Assembly: GCF_025165795.1 (NCBI RefSeq) | Contig: NZ_JAJAGO010000011.1 | Span: forward strand, 186,001 to 250,000 | DNA length: 64,000 bases | Origin: Streptomyces gossypii | Lineage (GTDB): Bacteria > Actinomycetota > Actinomycetes > Streptomycetales > Streptomycetaceae | Direction: 5' to 3' | In this document: positions 17,960 through 26,095 of the stretch, in pieces | Layout of the letters: the number at the start of each line of letters is the position of its first letter | Numbering within the stretch: the first letter of the stretch is position 1 | Program-made: the position numbers and the translations under genes | The notes under the pieces: model-generated | Seen by the model: only the letters and a program-made list of their open reading frames with translations | Told to the model about the DNA's origin: nothing | The model's database searches: none

Positions 17960-18613
17960 TCAGGCCGCCGCTCCGTACGGGCTCTTCGCACGGGCCTCGC
18001 GCAGTGCGTCGGCCCACCAGTCCAGCTGGTTGAGCAGGCCCTTGGCTGCCAGCCTGCTGCCTTCCAGATTCTTCGGGAGGCCGTCGGCCCCGAAGAGATC
18101 CCCGGCATTGGCAAAGCTGAGCGCGTCCCGGATGGTGACCGAGTGCAGCTCGGCGAAGACCGGCCGCAGGTGTTCGACGGCCCGCAGCCCGCCGCTGACC
18201 CCGCCGTATGCGACGAAGCCCACCGGCTTGGCCTGCCACTCGCCGTGGAACCAGTCGATCGCGTTCTTCAGCGACGCCGGGAAGCTGTGGTTGTACTCGG
18301 GGGTGACGACGACGAAGGCGTCGGCGGCGTCGAGGCGCCCGGAGAGTTCCTCCAGCACGCGAGCCGTCTTCGGGGGCGGCTCGGAGCCGTAGGCGGGGAA
18401 GCTGAGCGGGAGTTCGTGGTCGGCCAGGTCGATGACGTCGACCTCGGCGAAGGAGCCGTGCTGCTTGGCCACTCCGGTGAACCAGTCGCCGACCACCGGG
18501 CCGAAGCGCCCTTCCCGGACGCTGCCGTAGATGACGGCGAGACGTGCGCCGGACTTGCCCGCCGTGGGGGCGGCGGTCGCGGTGGCAGCGGGCTGGCTGG
18601 TGGAGCTGGACAT
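17960..18613 (-). CDS. NADPH-dependent FMN reductase
   Basis: 217 residues, flavodoxin-like fold. The FMN phosphate loop is VIYGSVREGRFGP near residue 27, and FVVVTPEYNHSFPASLKNAIDW is the family signature (YNHS contacts the flavin). An alanine/threonine-rich N-terminal tail precedes the fold. ATG at 18613 has an AGGAGG element 6-7 nt upstream. A 7-bp inverted repeat 37-56 bp upstream looks like an operator. Physiological substrate unknown; quinone or azo reduction is typical of the family. Confidence 0.9.
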   Translation of the reverse strand: MSSSTSQPAATATAAPTAGKSGARLAVIYGSVREGRFGPVVGDWFTGVAKQHGSFAEVDVIDLADHELPLSFPAYGSEPPPKTARVLEELSGRLDAADAFVVVTPEYNHSFPASLKNAIDWFHGEWQAKPVGFVAYGGVSGGLRAVEHLRPVFAELHSVTIRDALSFANAGDLFGADGLPKNLEGSRLAAKGLLNQLDWWADALREARAKSPYGAAA

Positions 18614-18649
18614 GTGTTCCTCCTGGTGAGTGCGTACCGAGAGGATGCA

Positions 18650-18669
18650 ACTTGAAGCGAAGTTCAAGT
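18650..18669. promoter_or_regulatory. inverted-repeat operator candidate upstream of FMN reductase
   Basis: ACTTGAA-N6-TTCAAGT, a perfect 7-bp inverted repeat, overlaps the stop codon of the kinase gene and lies 37-56 bp upstream of the reductase ATG, where a repressor or MerR-like activator would sit. The cognate regulator is not encoded next to it. Confidence 0.5.
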
Positions 18670-20280
18670 CAAGGGCGTCGTCGGCCAGCCGGTATCCGGC
18701 GGCGGCGCGGCGGCTCCCGGGAGGCGCAGCACCGCCTCCGTACCACCGCCGCCTGCCCCCTCGTCCCCGCTGTCACCCCGGCTGTCACCGGCACCGGCAC
18801 CGGCACCGGCACCGGCCGGACGCAACTCGACATGGCCGCCCGCCTGCCGCACCGTACGGGCGACGATGGACAGCCCCAGCCCGGAGCCGGGCATGCTCCG
18901 TGCGGACGGCGAGCGCCAGAAGCGGTCGAAGACATACGGAAGCTCCTCGGCGGGCACGCCCGGCCCGTGGTCCCGGATCCGCAGCGTCCCGCCGTCCAGC
19001 GAGACAGTGACGGTGCCGCCCGCCGGGCTGAACTTGACCGCGTTGTCGAGCAGGTTGAGCACCGCGCGCTCCAGCGACGCCGGGTCCGCCCGCACGTACC
19101 AGGGGGCGAGCCGGGCAGTGAGGGCGACGCCCGAGCGGCGCAGCCGCGCCCGCTCCACGGCCCGCTCGGTGACGGTGTGCAGTGCGACGACTGGCACGGG
19201 CGCGTTCGGACCGCCCGCCACAGCACCCGCAGCGCCGGCGCCCTCGGGCCGGGACAGTTCCTGGAGATCGCCGATCAGCGCGGCCAGCTCCGCCATCTGC
19301 GCCCGCACGGAGGCGAGCAGCTCCGCACGGTCCTCCGGCGGCAGCGCCCGGCCGGTCTCCTCGCTGCGCACCAGCAGGTCGATGTTCGTCCGCATCGAGG
19401 TGAGCGGCGTGCGCAGCTCGTGCCCGGCGTCCGCGATCAGCTGCTGCTGGAGGGCCCGGGAGGAGGCGAGTGAGGCGGTCATCGAGTTGAACGAGCGGGA
19501 CAGCCGGGCGATCTCGTCATCTCCCTCCACCGGGATCTGCACGGCGAGATCCTCCGTACGGGCGACGTGCTCCACCGCCCCGGTCAGCCGGACCACCGGG
19601 CGCAGCCCGGCGCGCGCGAGCGCGACGCCCGCCCCGGCCGCGCCCAGCACGCCCGCCGCCGCGACCAGGCCCAGCACCAGGGCCAGGGTGTCCAGCGAGT
19701 GGTCCACCTCGTCCAGCGGGCGGGCCACGCTCACCGCCGCGTCGGCACCCGGCACCCGCAGAGGGCGGGTCAGCACCCGGTATTCCACGCCGTCCGAGGC
19801 CCGTACGGTGTGGAGCGTCTCGGTCCGCTCCCCGCGCGCCACCGCCGCGTCCTGGCCCCCGACGGGCAGCGGCTGCTCACCGAAGGCCATGCAGCTGTTG
19901 CCGCTGCGGTCCACGAGCTGCACGGTCGAGTCGAAGGGGTTCGGCACGGCACGGCGCGTCGCCTCGGGCACCGACCGGCACTGGCCGGCCTCCCACTGCC
20001 GGATCACCATCGCGTCGGACACCTGGCTTTCGCGCAGCGCGTCGTCCAGCGAGGAGACGAGCTGCGCCCGTACGAGAAACCAGGCGACCGTCGCGCAGGC
20101 CGCCACCGCCACCGCCACGGTCACCGCGACCAGCAGCGCAAGCCGCGAGCGCAGCGTCATGGCGTTCAGCCGGCGGAACACGGCCAAGCGCACTCGCACC
20201 TTCTCGGCTCGGTTCGCCTCCGGAGGCTCGTAACCGATGTCGACACTCCTCGGCGCTGCACTCGCTCGTTCCTCACTCAC
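18664..20280 (-). CDS. sensor histidine kinase (MprB-like)
   Basis: 538 residues from the GTG at 20280. First membrane helix about residues 45-68, extracytoplasmic sensor about 70-190, second helix about 198-222, then HAMP. The HisKA box DAGHELRTPLTSMRTN carries the phospho-accepting His near residue 288; the ATPase domain has NLLDNAVKFSP, DHGPGVP and GSGLGLSIV. A (Gly-Ala)n tract from a GGCACC repeat near 18790-18820 lies close to the C-terminus. The first 27 residues come from a duplicated 129-bp element and are not typical of the family, so translation may instead begin at ATG 20160 (MTLRSR). Partner of the regulator just upstream. Confidence 0.9.
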   Translation of the reverse strand: MSEERASAAPRSVDIGYEPPEANRAEKVRVRLAVFRRLNAMTLRSRLALLVAVTVAVAVAACATVAWFLVRAQLVSSLDDALRESQVSDAMVIRQWEAGQCRSVPEATRRAVPNPFDSTVQLVDRSGNSCMAFGEQPLPVGGQDAAVARGERTETLHTVRASDGVEYRVLTRPLRVPGADAAVSVARPLDEVDHSLDTLALVLGLVAAAGVLGAAGAGVALARAGLRPVVRLTGAVEHVARTEDLAVQIPVEGDDEIARLSRSFNSMTASLASSRALQQQLIADAGHELRTPLTSMRTNIDLLVRSEETGRALPPEDRAELLASVRAQMAELAALIGDLQELSRPEGAGAAGAVAGGPNAPVPVVALHTVTERAVERARLRRSGVALTARLAPWYVRADPASLERAVLNLLDNAVKFSPAGGTVTVSLDGGTLRIRDHGPGVPAEELPYVFDRFWRSPSARSMPGSGLGLSIVARTVRQAGGHVELRPAGAGAGAGAGDSRGDSGDEGAGGGGTEAVLRLPGAAAPPPDTGWPTTPLT

Positions 20281-20458
20281 TTGACCTCGTCACTTTCGAC
20301 ACCGGCGCCCCCTTTGGCTCACTCGCCCCTTCTCGGCTCGGTTCGCCTCCGGAGGCTCGTAACCGATGTCGACACTCCTCGGCGCTGCACTCGCTCGTTC
20401 CTCACTCACTTGACCTCGTCACTTTCGACACCGGCGCCCCCTTTGGCTCACTCGCCCT
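20201..20458. repeat. 129-bp perfect tandem duplication
   Basis: Copy A (20201-20329) and copy B (20330-20458) are identical over 128 bases and differ only at the last base. The repeat spans the junction between response regulator and kinase. Each copy contains, on the minus strand, an AGG ribosome site, a GTG start and about 27 codons. Copy B also covers the regulator's stop codon. Confidence 0.95.
20290..20409 (-). other. 39-codon ORF created by the duplication
   Basis: The upstream repeat copy carries the same ribosome site and GTG as the kinase start. Reading from GTG 20409 gives 27 residues identical to the kinase N-terminus, then 12 different ones, then TGA at 20290-20292, nine bases before the kinase GTG. 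It could couple or dampen kinase translation, or be a passive by-product. Confidence 0.5.
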
Positions 20459-21158
20459 CCCGCAGGACGAAGCCGACGCCGCGGACGGTCTGGAGGAGGC
20501 GGGGCTCCCCGCCTGCCTCCGTCTTGCGGCGGAGATACATCACGTAGACGTCCAGCGAGTTGGAGGACGGTTCGAAGTCGAAGCCCCAGACGGCCTTGAG
20601 GATCTGCTCGCGGGTCAGCACCTGGCGGGGGTGTGAGAGGAACATCTCCAACAGGGTGAACTCGGTGCGCGTCAGTTCGAGCGCGCGGTCGCCGCGCGTC
20701 ACCTCCCGGGTCACCGGATCCATCCGCAGGTCGACGAAGGCGAGGGTCTCGCCCGCCTCGCCACCGCTCGTCGCGGCACCGATCGCCTCGGCGGCGTACG
20801 AGCTGCGGCGCAGCAGGGCACGGATGCGGGCCAGCAGTTCGTCCAGCTCGAAGGGTTTGACCAGGTAGTCGTCGGCGCCCGCGTCCAGGCCGGTCACCCG
20901 GTCGCCGACGGTGTCGCGTGCGGTCAGCATCAGGATCGGCACCCGTACGCCCGCCGCGCGCAGCCGCCGGGCGGCGGTGAGGCCGTCCATCCGGGGCATC
21001 AGCACATCGAGGATGATCAGCTCTGGCTGGTGCGCCGCGGCCTGCTCCAGGGCGTCGGCACCGTCCACGGCGAGGACGGTCTCGTAACCCTCGAAGCTGA
21101 GGCTGCGGCGCAGCGCGTCCCGCACCGCGGGCTCGTCGTCGACGATCAGCACGTTCAT
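20448..21158 (-). CDS. response regulator, OmpR/MprA family
   Basis: 236 residues. Receiver domain begins MNVLIVDDEPAVRDAL; phospho-acceptor Asp in LIILDVLMPRMDG near residue 50; Lys in YLVKPFELDELL. Winged-helix DNA-binding domain ends with the signature LTREQILKAVWGFDFEPSSN and TVRGVGFVLR. I chose ATG 21158, preceded closely by GGAGG; an in-frame ATG lies four codons upstream. Gene order protease, regulator, kinase resembles the mycobacterial pepD/mprAB envelope-stress set. Confidence 0.93.
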   Translation of the reverse strand: MNVLIVDDEPAVRDALRRSLSFEGYETVLAVDGADALEQAAAHQPELIILDVLMPRMDGLTAARRLRAAGVRVPILMLTARDTVGDRVTGLDAGADDYLVKPFELDELLARIRALLRRSSYAAEAIGAATSGGEAGETLAFVDLRMDPVTREVTRGDRALELTRTEFTLLEMFLSHPRQVLTREQILKAVWGFDFEPSSNSLDVYVMYLRRKTEAGGEPRLLQTVRGVGFVLREGE

Positions 21159-21216
21159 GCCCTCCAGCATGCCCGGCTCAGGTGGGCCCCAGGACACGCC
21201 ACGGACGGGACCGGTG

Positions 21217-22254
21217 TCACCGGCCGTCACCCGCGCGCAGGTCGTCCAGGATCTGCTTCACGTCGTTGATCGGGACGGCGAAGCCGAGACCCACACTGCC
21301 CCCGCCGCCCGCGCTGCTGCCGTCGCTGCCGCCGGCGCCCCCGTTTGCCGAGTTGATCCCGATGACCTGGCCCTTCATGTTCACCAGCGGGCCGCCGGAG
21401 TTGCCGGGATTCAGCGAGGCGTCGGTCTGGAGCGCCTTGTAGGTGGTGGTGTCCGAACCGACGTCGCCGTTGTACTCGCCGCCGTCGTACTGGAAGGGCC
21501 AGTTCTCCGGCCCGCCCTGCGAGGAGCCGCCCTCCGGGGAGCCGCCCTCACGCTGTACCGTCACGTCGCGGTTCTTGGAGGAGATGATGCCGCTGGTCAC
21601 GGTGCCGGTCAGGCCCTCGGGGGAACCGAAGGCGACGACCTGGTCGCCGATGCCCGTCTGGTCGGAGTCGCCGAGCGCCGCCGGGGTCAGTCCGCTGACG
21701 CCTTCGGCCTTGATCAGCGCCATGTCGAGCTCGGGCTCGGTGCCGACGACCTCCGCGGTCGTGGTCTTGCCGTTCTTGAGGGTGATCTCGATCTTCTGGG
21801 CCCCGGAGACGACATGGTTGTTGGTGAGGATCTCGCCGTCCTCCGAGATCACCACGCCGGAGCCGGTGGTCTGCCCCTGGCCGGAGGCGGCGTTGATCTC
21901 CACCACGCTGGGGCTGACCTTCTCGGCCACGCCGGTGATGCCGTTGGTGGTGCCGGTACCCGTCTGGGTGCCCGATACGGCGCTGCTGCCCGTGGTGGCG
22001 GCGCTCGGCTCGGCGTCGAACGCCTCACTGACCAGGGCTGCGGCCCCACCGCCGATCACGGCCGCCGCGACGGCGACGGCGGCGATCAGCGCCCGGGGCC
22101 CCCGCACCCGGCGTGCCCTTGCCAGCGCCACGTCGGAGCCGGGCGGAGGCGGGGGCCATGCCGGTGCGGGCGGCGGGGACTGCTGGGGCTGCTGAGGCTG
22201 TGGTGACTGCGGAGCCTGCGAGGACTGCGGACCGTTCGCGTCATATTCACTCAT
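21217..22254 (-). CDS. HtrA/PepD-like membrane-anchored serine protease, no PDZ domain
   Basis: 345 residues. A Pro/Gln-rich cytoplasmic tail (about 1-50) precedes one transmembrane helix (about 62-84), then an S1C trypsin-like domain. Triad: His in ILTNNHVVSGA, Asp in PELDMALIKAEG, Ser in LNPGNSGGPLVN. The protein ends shortly after VPINDVKQILDDL, so the PDZ domain normal for this family is missing. An internal Gly/Ser/Pro-rich insert lies near residues 230-260. Lies 58 bp upstream of the response regulator on the same strand; likely an envelope quality-control protease tied to that system. Confidence 0.9.
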   Translation of the reverse strand: MSEYDANGPQSSQAPQSPQPQQPQQSPPPAPAWPPPPPGSDVALARARRVRGPRALIAAVAVAAAVIGGGAAALVSEAFDAEPSAATTGSSAVSGTQTGTGTTNGITGVAEKVSPSVVEINAASGQGQTTGSGVVISEDGEILTNNHVVSGAQKIEITLKNGKTTTAEVVGTEPELDMALIKAEGVSGLTPAALGDSDQTGIGDQVVAFGSPEGLTGTVTSGIISSKNRDVTVQREGGSPEGGSSQGGPENWPFQYDGGEYNGDVGSDTTTYKALQTDASLNPGNSGGPLVNMKGQVIGINSANGGAGGSDGSSAGGGGSVGLGFAVPINDVKQILDDLRAGDGR

Positions 22255-22333
22255 GCGTCCAGGCTGCGCCCCGTCCATGAGAATTCTCTGAGCGGCGCCT
22301 GAGAGCGCCCGATGAATCCCGCTCGGGGTAGCG

Positions 22334-23035
22334 TCACGGCCGGTACAGGCCCCGGTACGGCAGGAAACGGCGGAAGCCCTGCGGGTGCAGACCTTCGATC
22401 GAGCCGACGAGCTTCATGATCTCGCTGCCCTCCTGCAGCTGGGTCCGCACCATCTCCTCGTGTGCCTCGGGCGAGGTCCACTCGCTGTAGTTGACGACCC
22501 GGCTGCCGTCCAGATGGATGTGGAAATGCGAGGCTATGCCGCCGTCTTCGTTGCCGGGCTGCTCCTCGCCGAAGTGCTCGACCAGGGTGTCGACGAACTT
22601 ACGGGCCGTCTCCGGTCCGTCGGTGTCGAAGGTGACCGCCACGATGCAGCCCGGCACGGCCGGGGTCTCCTTCGCCCGCAGGCTGCGGTACAGCTCGTAT
22701 TTGCCGGGCGTCCCGACGGGGCCCGCGATGGCGACGATGCGCGGGGTCAGGCCCTCCTGGTTCGCCGGGTTCTGGGCGAACTCGCGGTGTGCCTCGACCG
22801 ACGTCCACTGGGCGTAATTGAAGATCGTCTTCTGGTCGGTTCCCTCGAAGGCCACCCGGGAGAGGAAGCCCTCGGGCAGCGGGTGCTGCTCCCATGCCTC
22901 GATCGTTCCGTCCATCACCGTCCGCCGCCGCTCGGGCCCGTCCGGTACATCCCACTGGGACATCAGCACGAGCCCGGCGTCGGGCCGCAGCACATCCGGG
23001 ACGCTCTGCTGCACAAGTCCGTCAGTAACGATCAT
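22334..23035 (-). CDS. antibiotic biosynthesis monooxygenase-fold protein, two ABM domains
   Basis: 233 residues. Two ferredoxin-like ABM domains in tandem: residues about 20-110 with TIFNYAQWTSVEAHREF and about 125-215 with RVVNYSEWTSPEAHEEM; the N-Y-x-E/Q-W-T-S pattern is shared, showing internal duplication. Family members are heme-degrading or cofactor-free oxygenases or oxidative-stress proteins. Start ATG 23035. The upstream region has a MerR-type promoter geometry. Not part of a visible biosynthetic cluster. Confidence 0.82.
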   Translation of the reverse strand: MIVTDGLVQQSVPDVLRPDAGLVLMSQWDVPDGPERRRTVMDGTIEAWEQHPLPEGFLSRVAFEGTDQKTIFNYAQWTSVEAHREFAQNPANQEGLTPRIVAIAGPVGTPGKYELYRSLRAKETPAVPGCIVAVTFDTDGPETARKFVDTLVEHFGEEQPGNEDGGIASHFHIHLDGSRVVNYSEWTSPEAHEEMVRTQLQEGSEIMKLVGSIEGLHPQGFRRFLPYRGLYRP

Positions 23036-23086
23036 GGAGATCCTCTCCCTCTTCGCATGCTCGTCGCGCCGTCCGCGACATCACAC

Positions 23087-23117
23087 AGCCAACAACCTGA
23101 ACTCTGGTTGAAGTCAA
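23087..23117 (-). promoter_or_regulatory. MerR-type promoter candidate
   Basis: On the minus strand TTGACT (23117-23112) is followed by exactly 19 nt and TTGGCT (23092-23087). The spacer contains CAACC-N8-GGTTG (23093-23110). A 19-bp spacer with a centred dyad is the hallmark of MerR-activated promoters; the -10 match is weak. Confidence 0.45.
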
Positions 23118-23137
23118 GACCGGGATGAGCCAGCCGG

Positions 23138-24022
23138 TCAGTCGTCGAGGACGGCCAGATCGAGCTGGCGGAGGCGCTCCGGGTCCGCGATCACGTCGAA
23201 CTCGCTGATCTTGCCGTCGGTGATGGCGAACCCGAGCACCAGGAACAGCCGCCCGCGGGGGGCCATGACCAGCCCGACCGCACCGTTCACCAGCGCGGGC
23301 TGGGTGAAGCGCGCGCGCTCCGTCGCGGAGAGCGCGCCCTTGGCAACCGTCCGGGCGCCGCGCAGGAGGAGAGGCGCGGGGGTGGGACCAGCCGTCTTGT
23401 CGGCCCGGAGCGCCACGTCCGGATGAAGCAGTGCGACCAGCGCGTCGAAGTCCCCGCCCCGACAGGCGGTCAGGAAGGCGTCGACGACCTGCCGTTGGCG
23501 GGCCAGATCGGCATCGGGCACCGGGGCACCGCCCTTGACCCGGCGGCGGGCACGGCTTGCGAGCTGTCTGGCCGCAGCCGGGGACCGCTCGATCATCGAA
23601 CCGATCTCCTCGAAGGGGACGGCGAACATGTCGTGCAGCACGAAGGCGAGCCGCTCGGCGGGCGTCAGCGCGTCGAGTACCACGAGCAGCGCCAGCCCCA
23701 CCGAGTCGGCAAGCAGCGCCTCCTGCTCCGGGTCACTGCCGTCGTCCTGCCGGACCACCGGGTCGGGCACCAGTACGTCGAGGGGCTCCTCGCGCCGTGA
23801 CTGGCGGGTACGCAGCATGTTCAGACACACGCGTCCCACGACGGTGGTCAGCCACCCGGCGAGGTTCTCCACTCCGCTGGTGTCGGCACGGTTGAGGCGC
23901 AGCCACGCCTCCTGCACCGCGTCGTCAGCCTCGCTGAGTGAGCCGAGCATCCGGTAGGCCACCGCCCGCAGGCGGTTCCGGTCTGCCTCGAATCGCTCTA
24001 TCAGCCACTCCTGCTCATCCAT
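23138..24022 (-). CDS. sigJ: ECF41-type RNA polymerase sigma factor, SigJ-like
   Basis: 294 residues. Sigma-2 region (AYRMLGSLSEADDAVQEAWLR, residues about 22-42), WLTTVVGRVCLNMLR, then sigma-4 with ALTPAERLAFVLHDMF and EEIGSMIERSPAAARQLASR. A C-terminal SnoaL-like domain (about 175-290) acts in ECF41 factors as a fused regulatory domain instead of an anti-sigma factor. The linker LVPDPV and terminal DPERL correspond to conserved ECF41 motifs. It is divergent from an NAD(P)-binding protein, the usual ECF41 partner type. ATG start at 24022. Confidence 0.88.
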   Translation of the reverse strand: MDEQEWLIERFEADRNRLRAVAYRMLGSLSEADDAVQEAWLRLNRADTSGVENLAGWLTTVVGRVCLNMLRTRQSRREEPLDVLVPDPVVRQDDGSDPEQEALLADSVGLALLVVLDALTPAERLAFVLHDMFAVPFEEIGSMIERSPAAARQLASRARRRVKGGAPVPDADLARQRQVVDAFLTACRGGDFDALVALLHPDVALRADKTAGPTPAPLLLRGARTVAKGALSATERARFTQPALVNGAVGLVMAPRGRLFLVLGFAITDGKISEFDVIADPERLRQLDLAVLDD

Positions 24023-24059
24023 CAGTCACATTCCTCACTCGCGGGGTGTCATAGAAGTA

Positions 24060-24086
24060 GACCCCCGCGAACCTGCTGATGTGACG
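24060..24086 (-). promoter_or_regulatory. candidate autoregulated ECF41 promoter
   Basis: CGTCACA (24086-24080) is separated by 16 nt from GGTC (24063-24060) on the minus strand. Published ECF41 promoters are TGTCACA-N16-CGTC, so this has one mismatch in each box at the right spacing. It would start transcription about 30 nt before sigJ. Confidence 0.45.
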
Positions 24087-24144
24087 GAAACCCGCTGATG
24101 TGGCTGGGGGCTGAACGCCCGGTCCAAACGAGTTTGGAGAAACC

Positions 24145-24912
24145 ATGACGTCACCCATCCTGGTCACCGGCGGGACGGGCCTGCTGGGTCGTCTCGTGAC
24201 GCCGCTGCTGCGGGATGCCGGCCACGACCTGCGCGTCCTCAGCCGCCATCACCACGAAGCAGAGAGCGGCATCGAGTACGTGAACTGCGATCTGCTCAAG
24301 GGTGAGGGAATCGACCCGGCGGTGGACGGAGTGGAGACCCTGCTGCACCTCGCCGGCGGTACCAAGGGTGACGCCGAGGCCACCCAGAACCTCACCAGGG
24401 CCGCCTCCCGCGCAGGCGTCAAGCACATCATCTACATTTCCGTCATCGGCGCCGACAAAATGCCCCTCGGCTATTTCAAGATGAAGTACGGCGCCGAGAA
24501 GGCCGTCTCCGAATCCGGTCTTCCCTGGACCACCATCCGCGCGGCCCAGGTCCACGACCTCGTCCTGAAGATCGTCGGAGGCATGGCCAAGATGCCGGTC
24601 GTGCCCATCCCCGGTGGGCTGCGCTTCCAGCCCGTCGACGCAGCCGAGGTCTCCACCCGCCTCGCCGAGCTCACCCTCGGCAAGCCCGCGGGCCTGGTGC
24701 CGGACATCGCCGGTCCCAAGGTCTACGGCATGAACGAGCTGGTGCCCGCATACCTGCAGGCACGCGGCAAGAAGCGGATGAAGATGCCCGTCCGGGTGCC
24801 CGGCAAAGCAGGCAAGGCGTACCGCGCGGGTGAGAACCTCAACCTCGACACCGCCGAGGTCGGCAAGCGCACCTGGGAGGACTTTCTCACGGAGCGCGTC
24901 AGCACGTCCTGA
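24145..24912 (+). CDS. NAD(P)-binding epimerase/oxidoreductase, ECF41 partner
   Basis: 255 residues, atypical short-chain dehydrogenase (NmrA/epimerase-like). The dinucleotide motif is ILVTGGTGLLGRLV at residues 5-18. LLHLAGGTKGDAEATQNL and KHIIYISVIGADKMPLGYFKMKYGAEKAV follow; the YxxxK catalytic pair appears as YGAEK or YFKMK and may be incomplete. Divergent from sigJ across 122 bp. ECF41 factors usually control exactly one such neighbouring gene, so regulation by SigJ is inferred. Confidence 0.86.
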   Translation: MTSPILVTGGTGLLGRLVTPLLRDAGHDLRVLSRHHHEAESGIEYVNCDLLKGEGIDPAVDGVETLLHLAGGTKGDAEATQNLTRAASRAGVKHIIYISVIGADKMPLGYFKMKYGAEKAVSESGLPWTTIRAAQVHDLVLKIVGGMAKMPVVPIPGGLRFQPVDAAEVSTRLAELTLGKPAGLVPDIAGPKVYGMNELVPAYLQARGKKRMKMPVRVPGKAGKAYRAGENLNLDTAEVGKRTWEDFLTERVSTS

Positions 24913-24945
24913 GCACGTCCTAGCGCCTTCTGGCGCCTCAGGCCA

Positions 24946-24978
24946 GGGCTCCTCCCGGTCCCCCTCCGGGAGGAGCCC
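24946..24978. terminator. bidirectional terminator hairpin
   Basis: Perfect 13-bp stem, GGGCTCCTCCCGG (24946-24958) with CCGGGAGGAGCCC (24966-24978), 7-nt loop, between convergent genes. Confidence 0.85.
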
Positions 24979-25015
24979 GATTCCTTCGTGCGGGTGCGGG
25001 TGCGGGCTCGGCCCG

Positions 25016-25057
25016 GTGCCCAGTGCCCAGTGCCCAGTGCCCAGTGCTCAGTGCGCC
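25016..25057. repeat. 7-bp GTGCCCA tandem repeat
   Basis: About five copies of GTGCCCA, the last degenerate, abutting and overlapping the stop codon of the LacI gene. A second short array, GTGCGG, precedes it near 24988-25006. Simple-sequence repeats, no spacer structure. Confidence 0.8.
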
Positions 25058-26085
25058 GGAGGCGCTTCGCAGCCGCAGGAGCGGCGGACGATCAAGCCGG
25101 TGGGGAACTGCCGGATGCGTTCGCGGCGGGAGCCCGCCACCCGCAGGCCGTCGTCCAGCACCAGATCGACCGCCGCGCGGGCCATCGCCTCCCGGTCGGA
25201 GCCCACGGTCGTCAGCGGCGGATCGGTGAGCGCCGCCTCTTTGACGTTGTCGAAGCCGGTGACCGCCAGCTCGCCGGGCACGTCGATGCCCAGCTCGCGG
25301 GCCGCCCGCAGCACGCCGATCGCCTGGTCGTCCGTCGAGCAGAAGAGGGCGGTAGGCCGGTCCGGGCGGCGCAGCAGGTCCAGCGCGAGCCGGTAGGTGT
25401 CGTAGCGGTTGTACGGGGCCTTGAAGAGGCGGCCCTCGACCGAGCGCCCGGCCTCCCGCATCGCACGCGTCCAGCCGTCCACATGGTCGGTGACCGGGTC
25501 GCCGTTTTCCGGAGTGGACTCCATGCCGCCGAGGCAGGCGACGTCCTCGTGCCCGTGCTCCAGCAGATGGCGGGTGGCCAGCTGCGCGCCGCCCACGTCG
25601 TCCAGCACCACGGCCACGTCGTCGATCGCCTCGGGCCGACGGTGCAGCAGCACGACCCGGGCGTCCCAGGCGTCGATCTCCGTGGCCGCGTGCTCGCTGG
25701 GGCCCTGGCTGATGAGGATCAGGCCGGAGACCCGCATGCCCAGGAAGGCGCGCAGATAGTGGACCTCGCGCTCGTCCAGATAGTCGGAATTCCCGACGAG
25801 CACCATTTTGCCGCGATCAGCTGCCGCCTGTTCGACCGCGTGCGCCATTTCGGCGAAGAAGGGCTGGCGGGCGTCCGGTACGACGAGGCCTATCAAGTCC
25901 GTACGCCGCGAGGCCATCGCCTGTGCCACTCTGTCCGGGCGGTAGCCGAGCTCCTTGATGGCAGCCTGCACCCGCTCCTTGGTGGCAGGGGCGACGGGCC
26001 GGGGCCCGTTGTTGATCACATAGCTGACCACCGCGGTGGAGGTACCCGCCAGCCTTGCCACATCGTCCCGCGTCACCTTGGCCAC
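25048..26085 (-). CDS. LacI-family transcriptional regulator
   Basis: 345 residues. The helix-turn-helix VTRDDVARLAGTSTAVVSYV (residues 4-23) has Tyr where most LacI members have Arg (VSYVINNGPRPVAPATKERV), a known sub-branch. The ligand-binding domain runs from DLIGLVVPDARQPFF to the C-terminus, which ends in RSCGCEAPPAH. Starts 10 bp after the glnR stop on the same strand, so it is likely cotranscribed with glnR. Effector unknown; no sugar genes adjoin. Confidence 0.92.
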   Translation of the reverse strand: MAKVTRDDVARLAGTSTAVVSYVINNGPRPVAPATKERVQAAIKELGYRPDRVAQAMASRRTDLIGLVVPDARQPFFAEMAHAVEQAAADRGKMVLVGNSDYLDEREVHYLRAFLGMRVSGLILISQGPSEHAATEIDAWDARVVLLHRRPEAIDDVAVVLDDVGGAQLATRHLLEHGHEDVACLGGMESTPENGDPVTDHVDGWTRAMREAGRSVEGRLFKAPYNRYDTYRLALDLLRRPDRPTALFCSTDDQAIGVLRAARELGIDVPGELAVTGFDNVKEAALTDPPLTTVGSDREAMARAAVDLVLDDGLRVAGSRRERIRQFPTGLIVRRSCGCEAPPAH

Positions 26086-26095
26086 ACCGGTCAGT

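Noticed and set aside
25016..25057. Short regular repeats that might suggest a CRISPR array
   Set aside because: Units are 7 bp without spacers and no cas genes are present.
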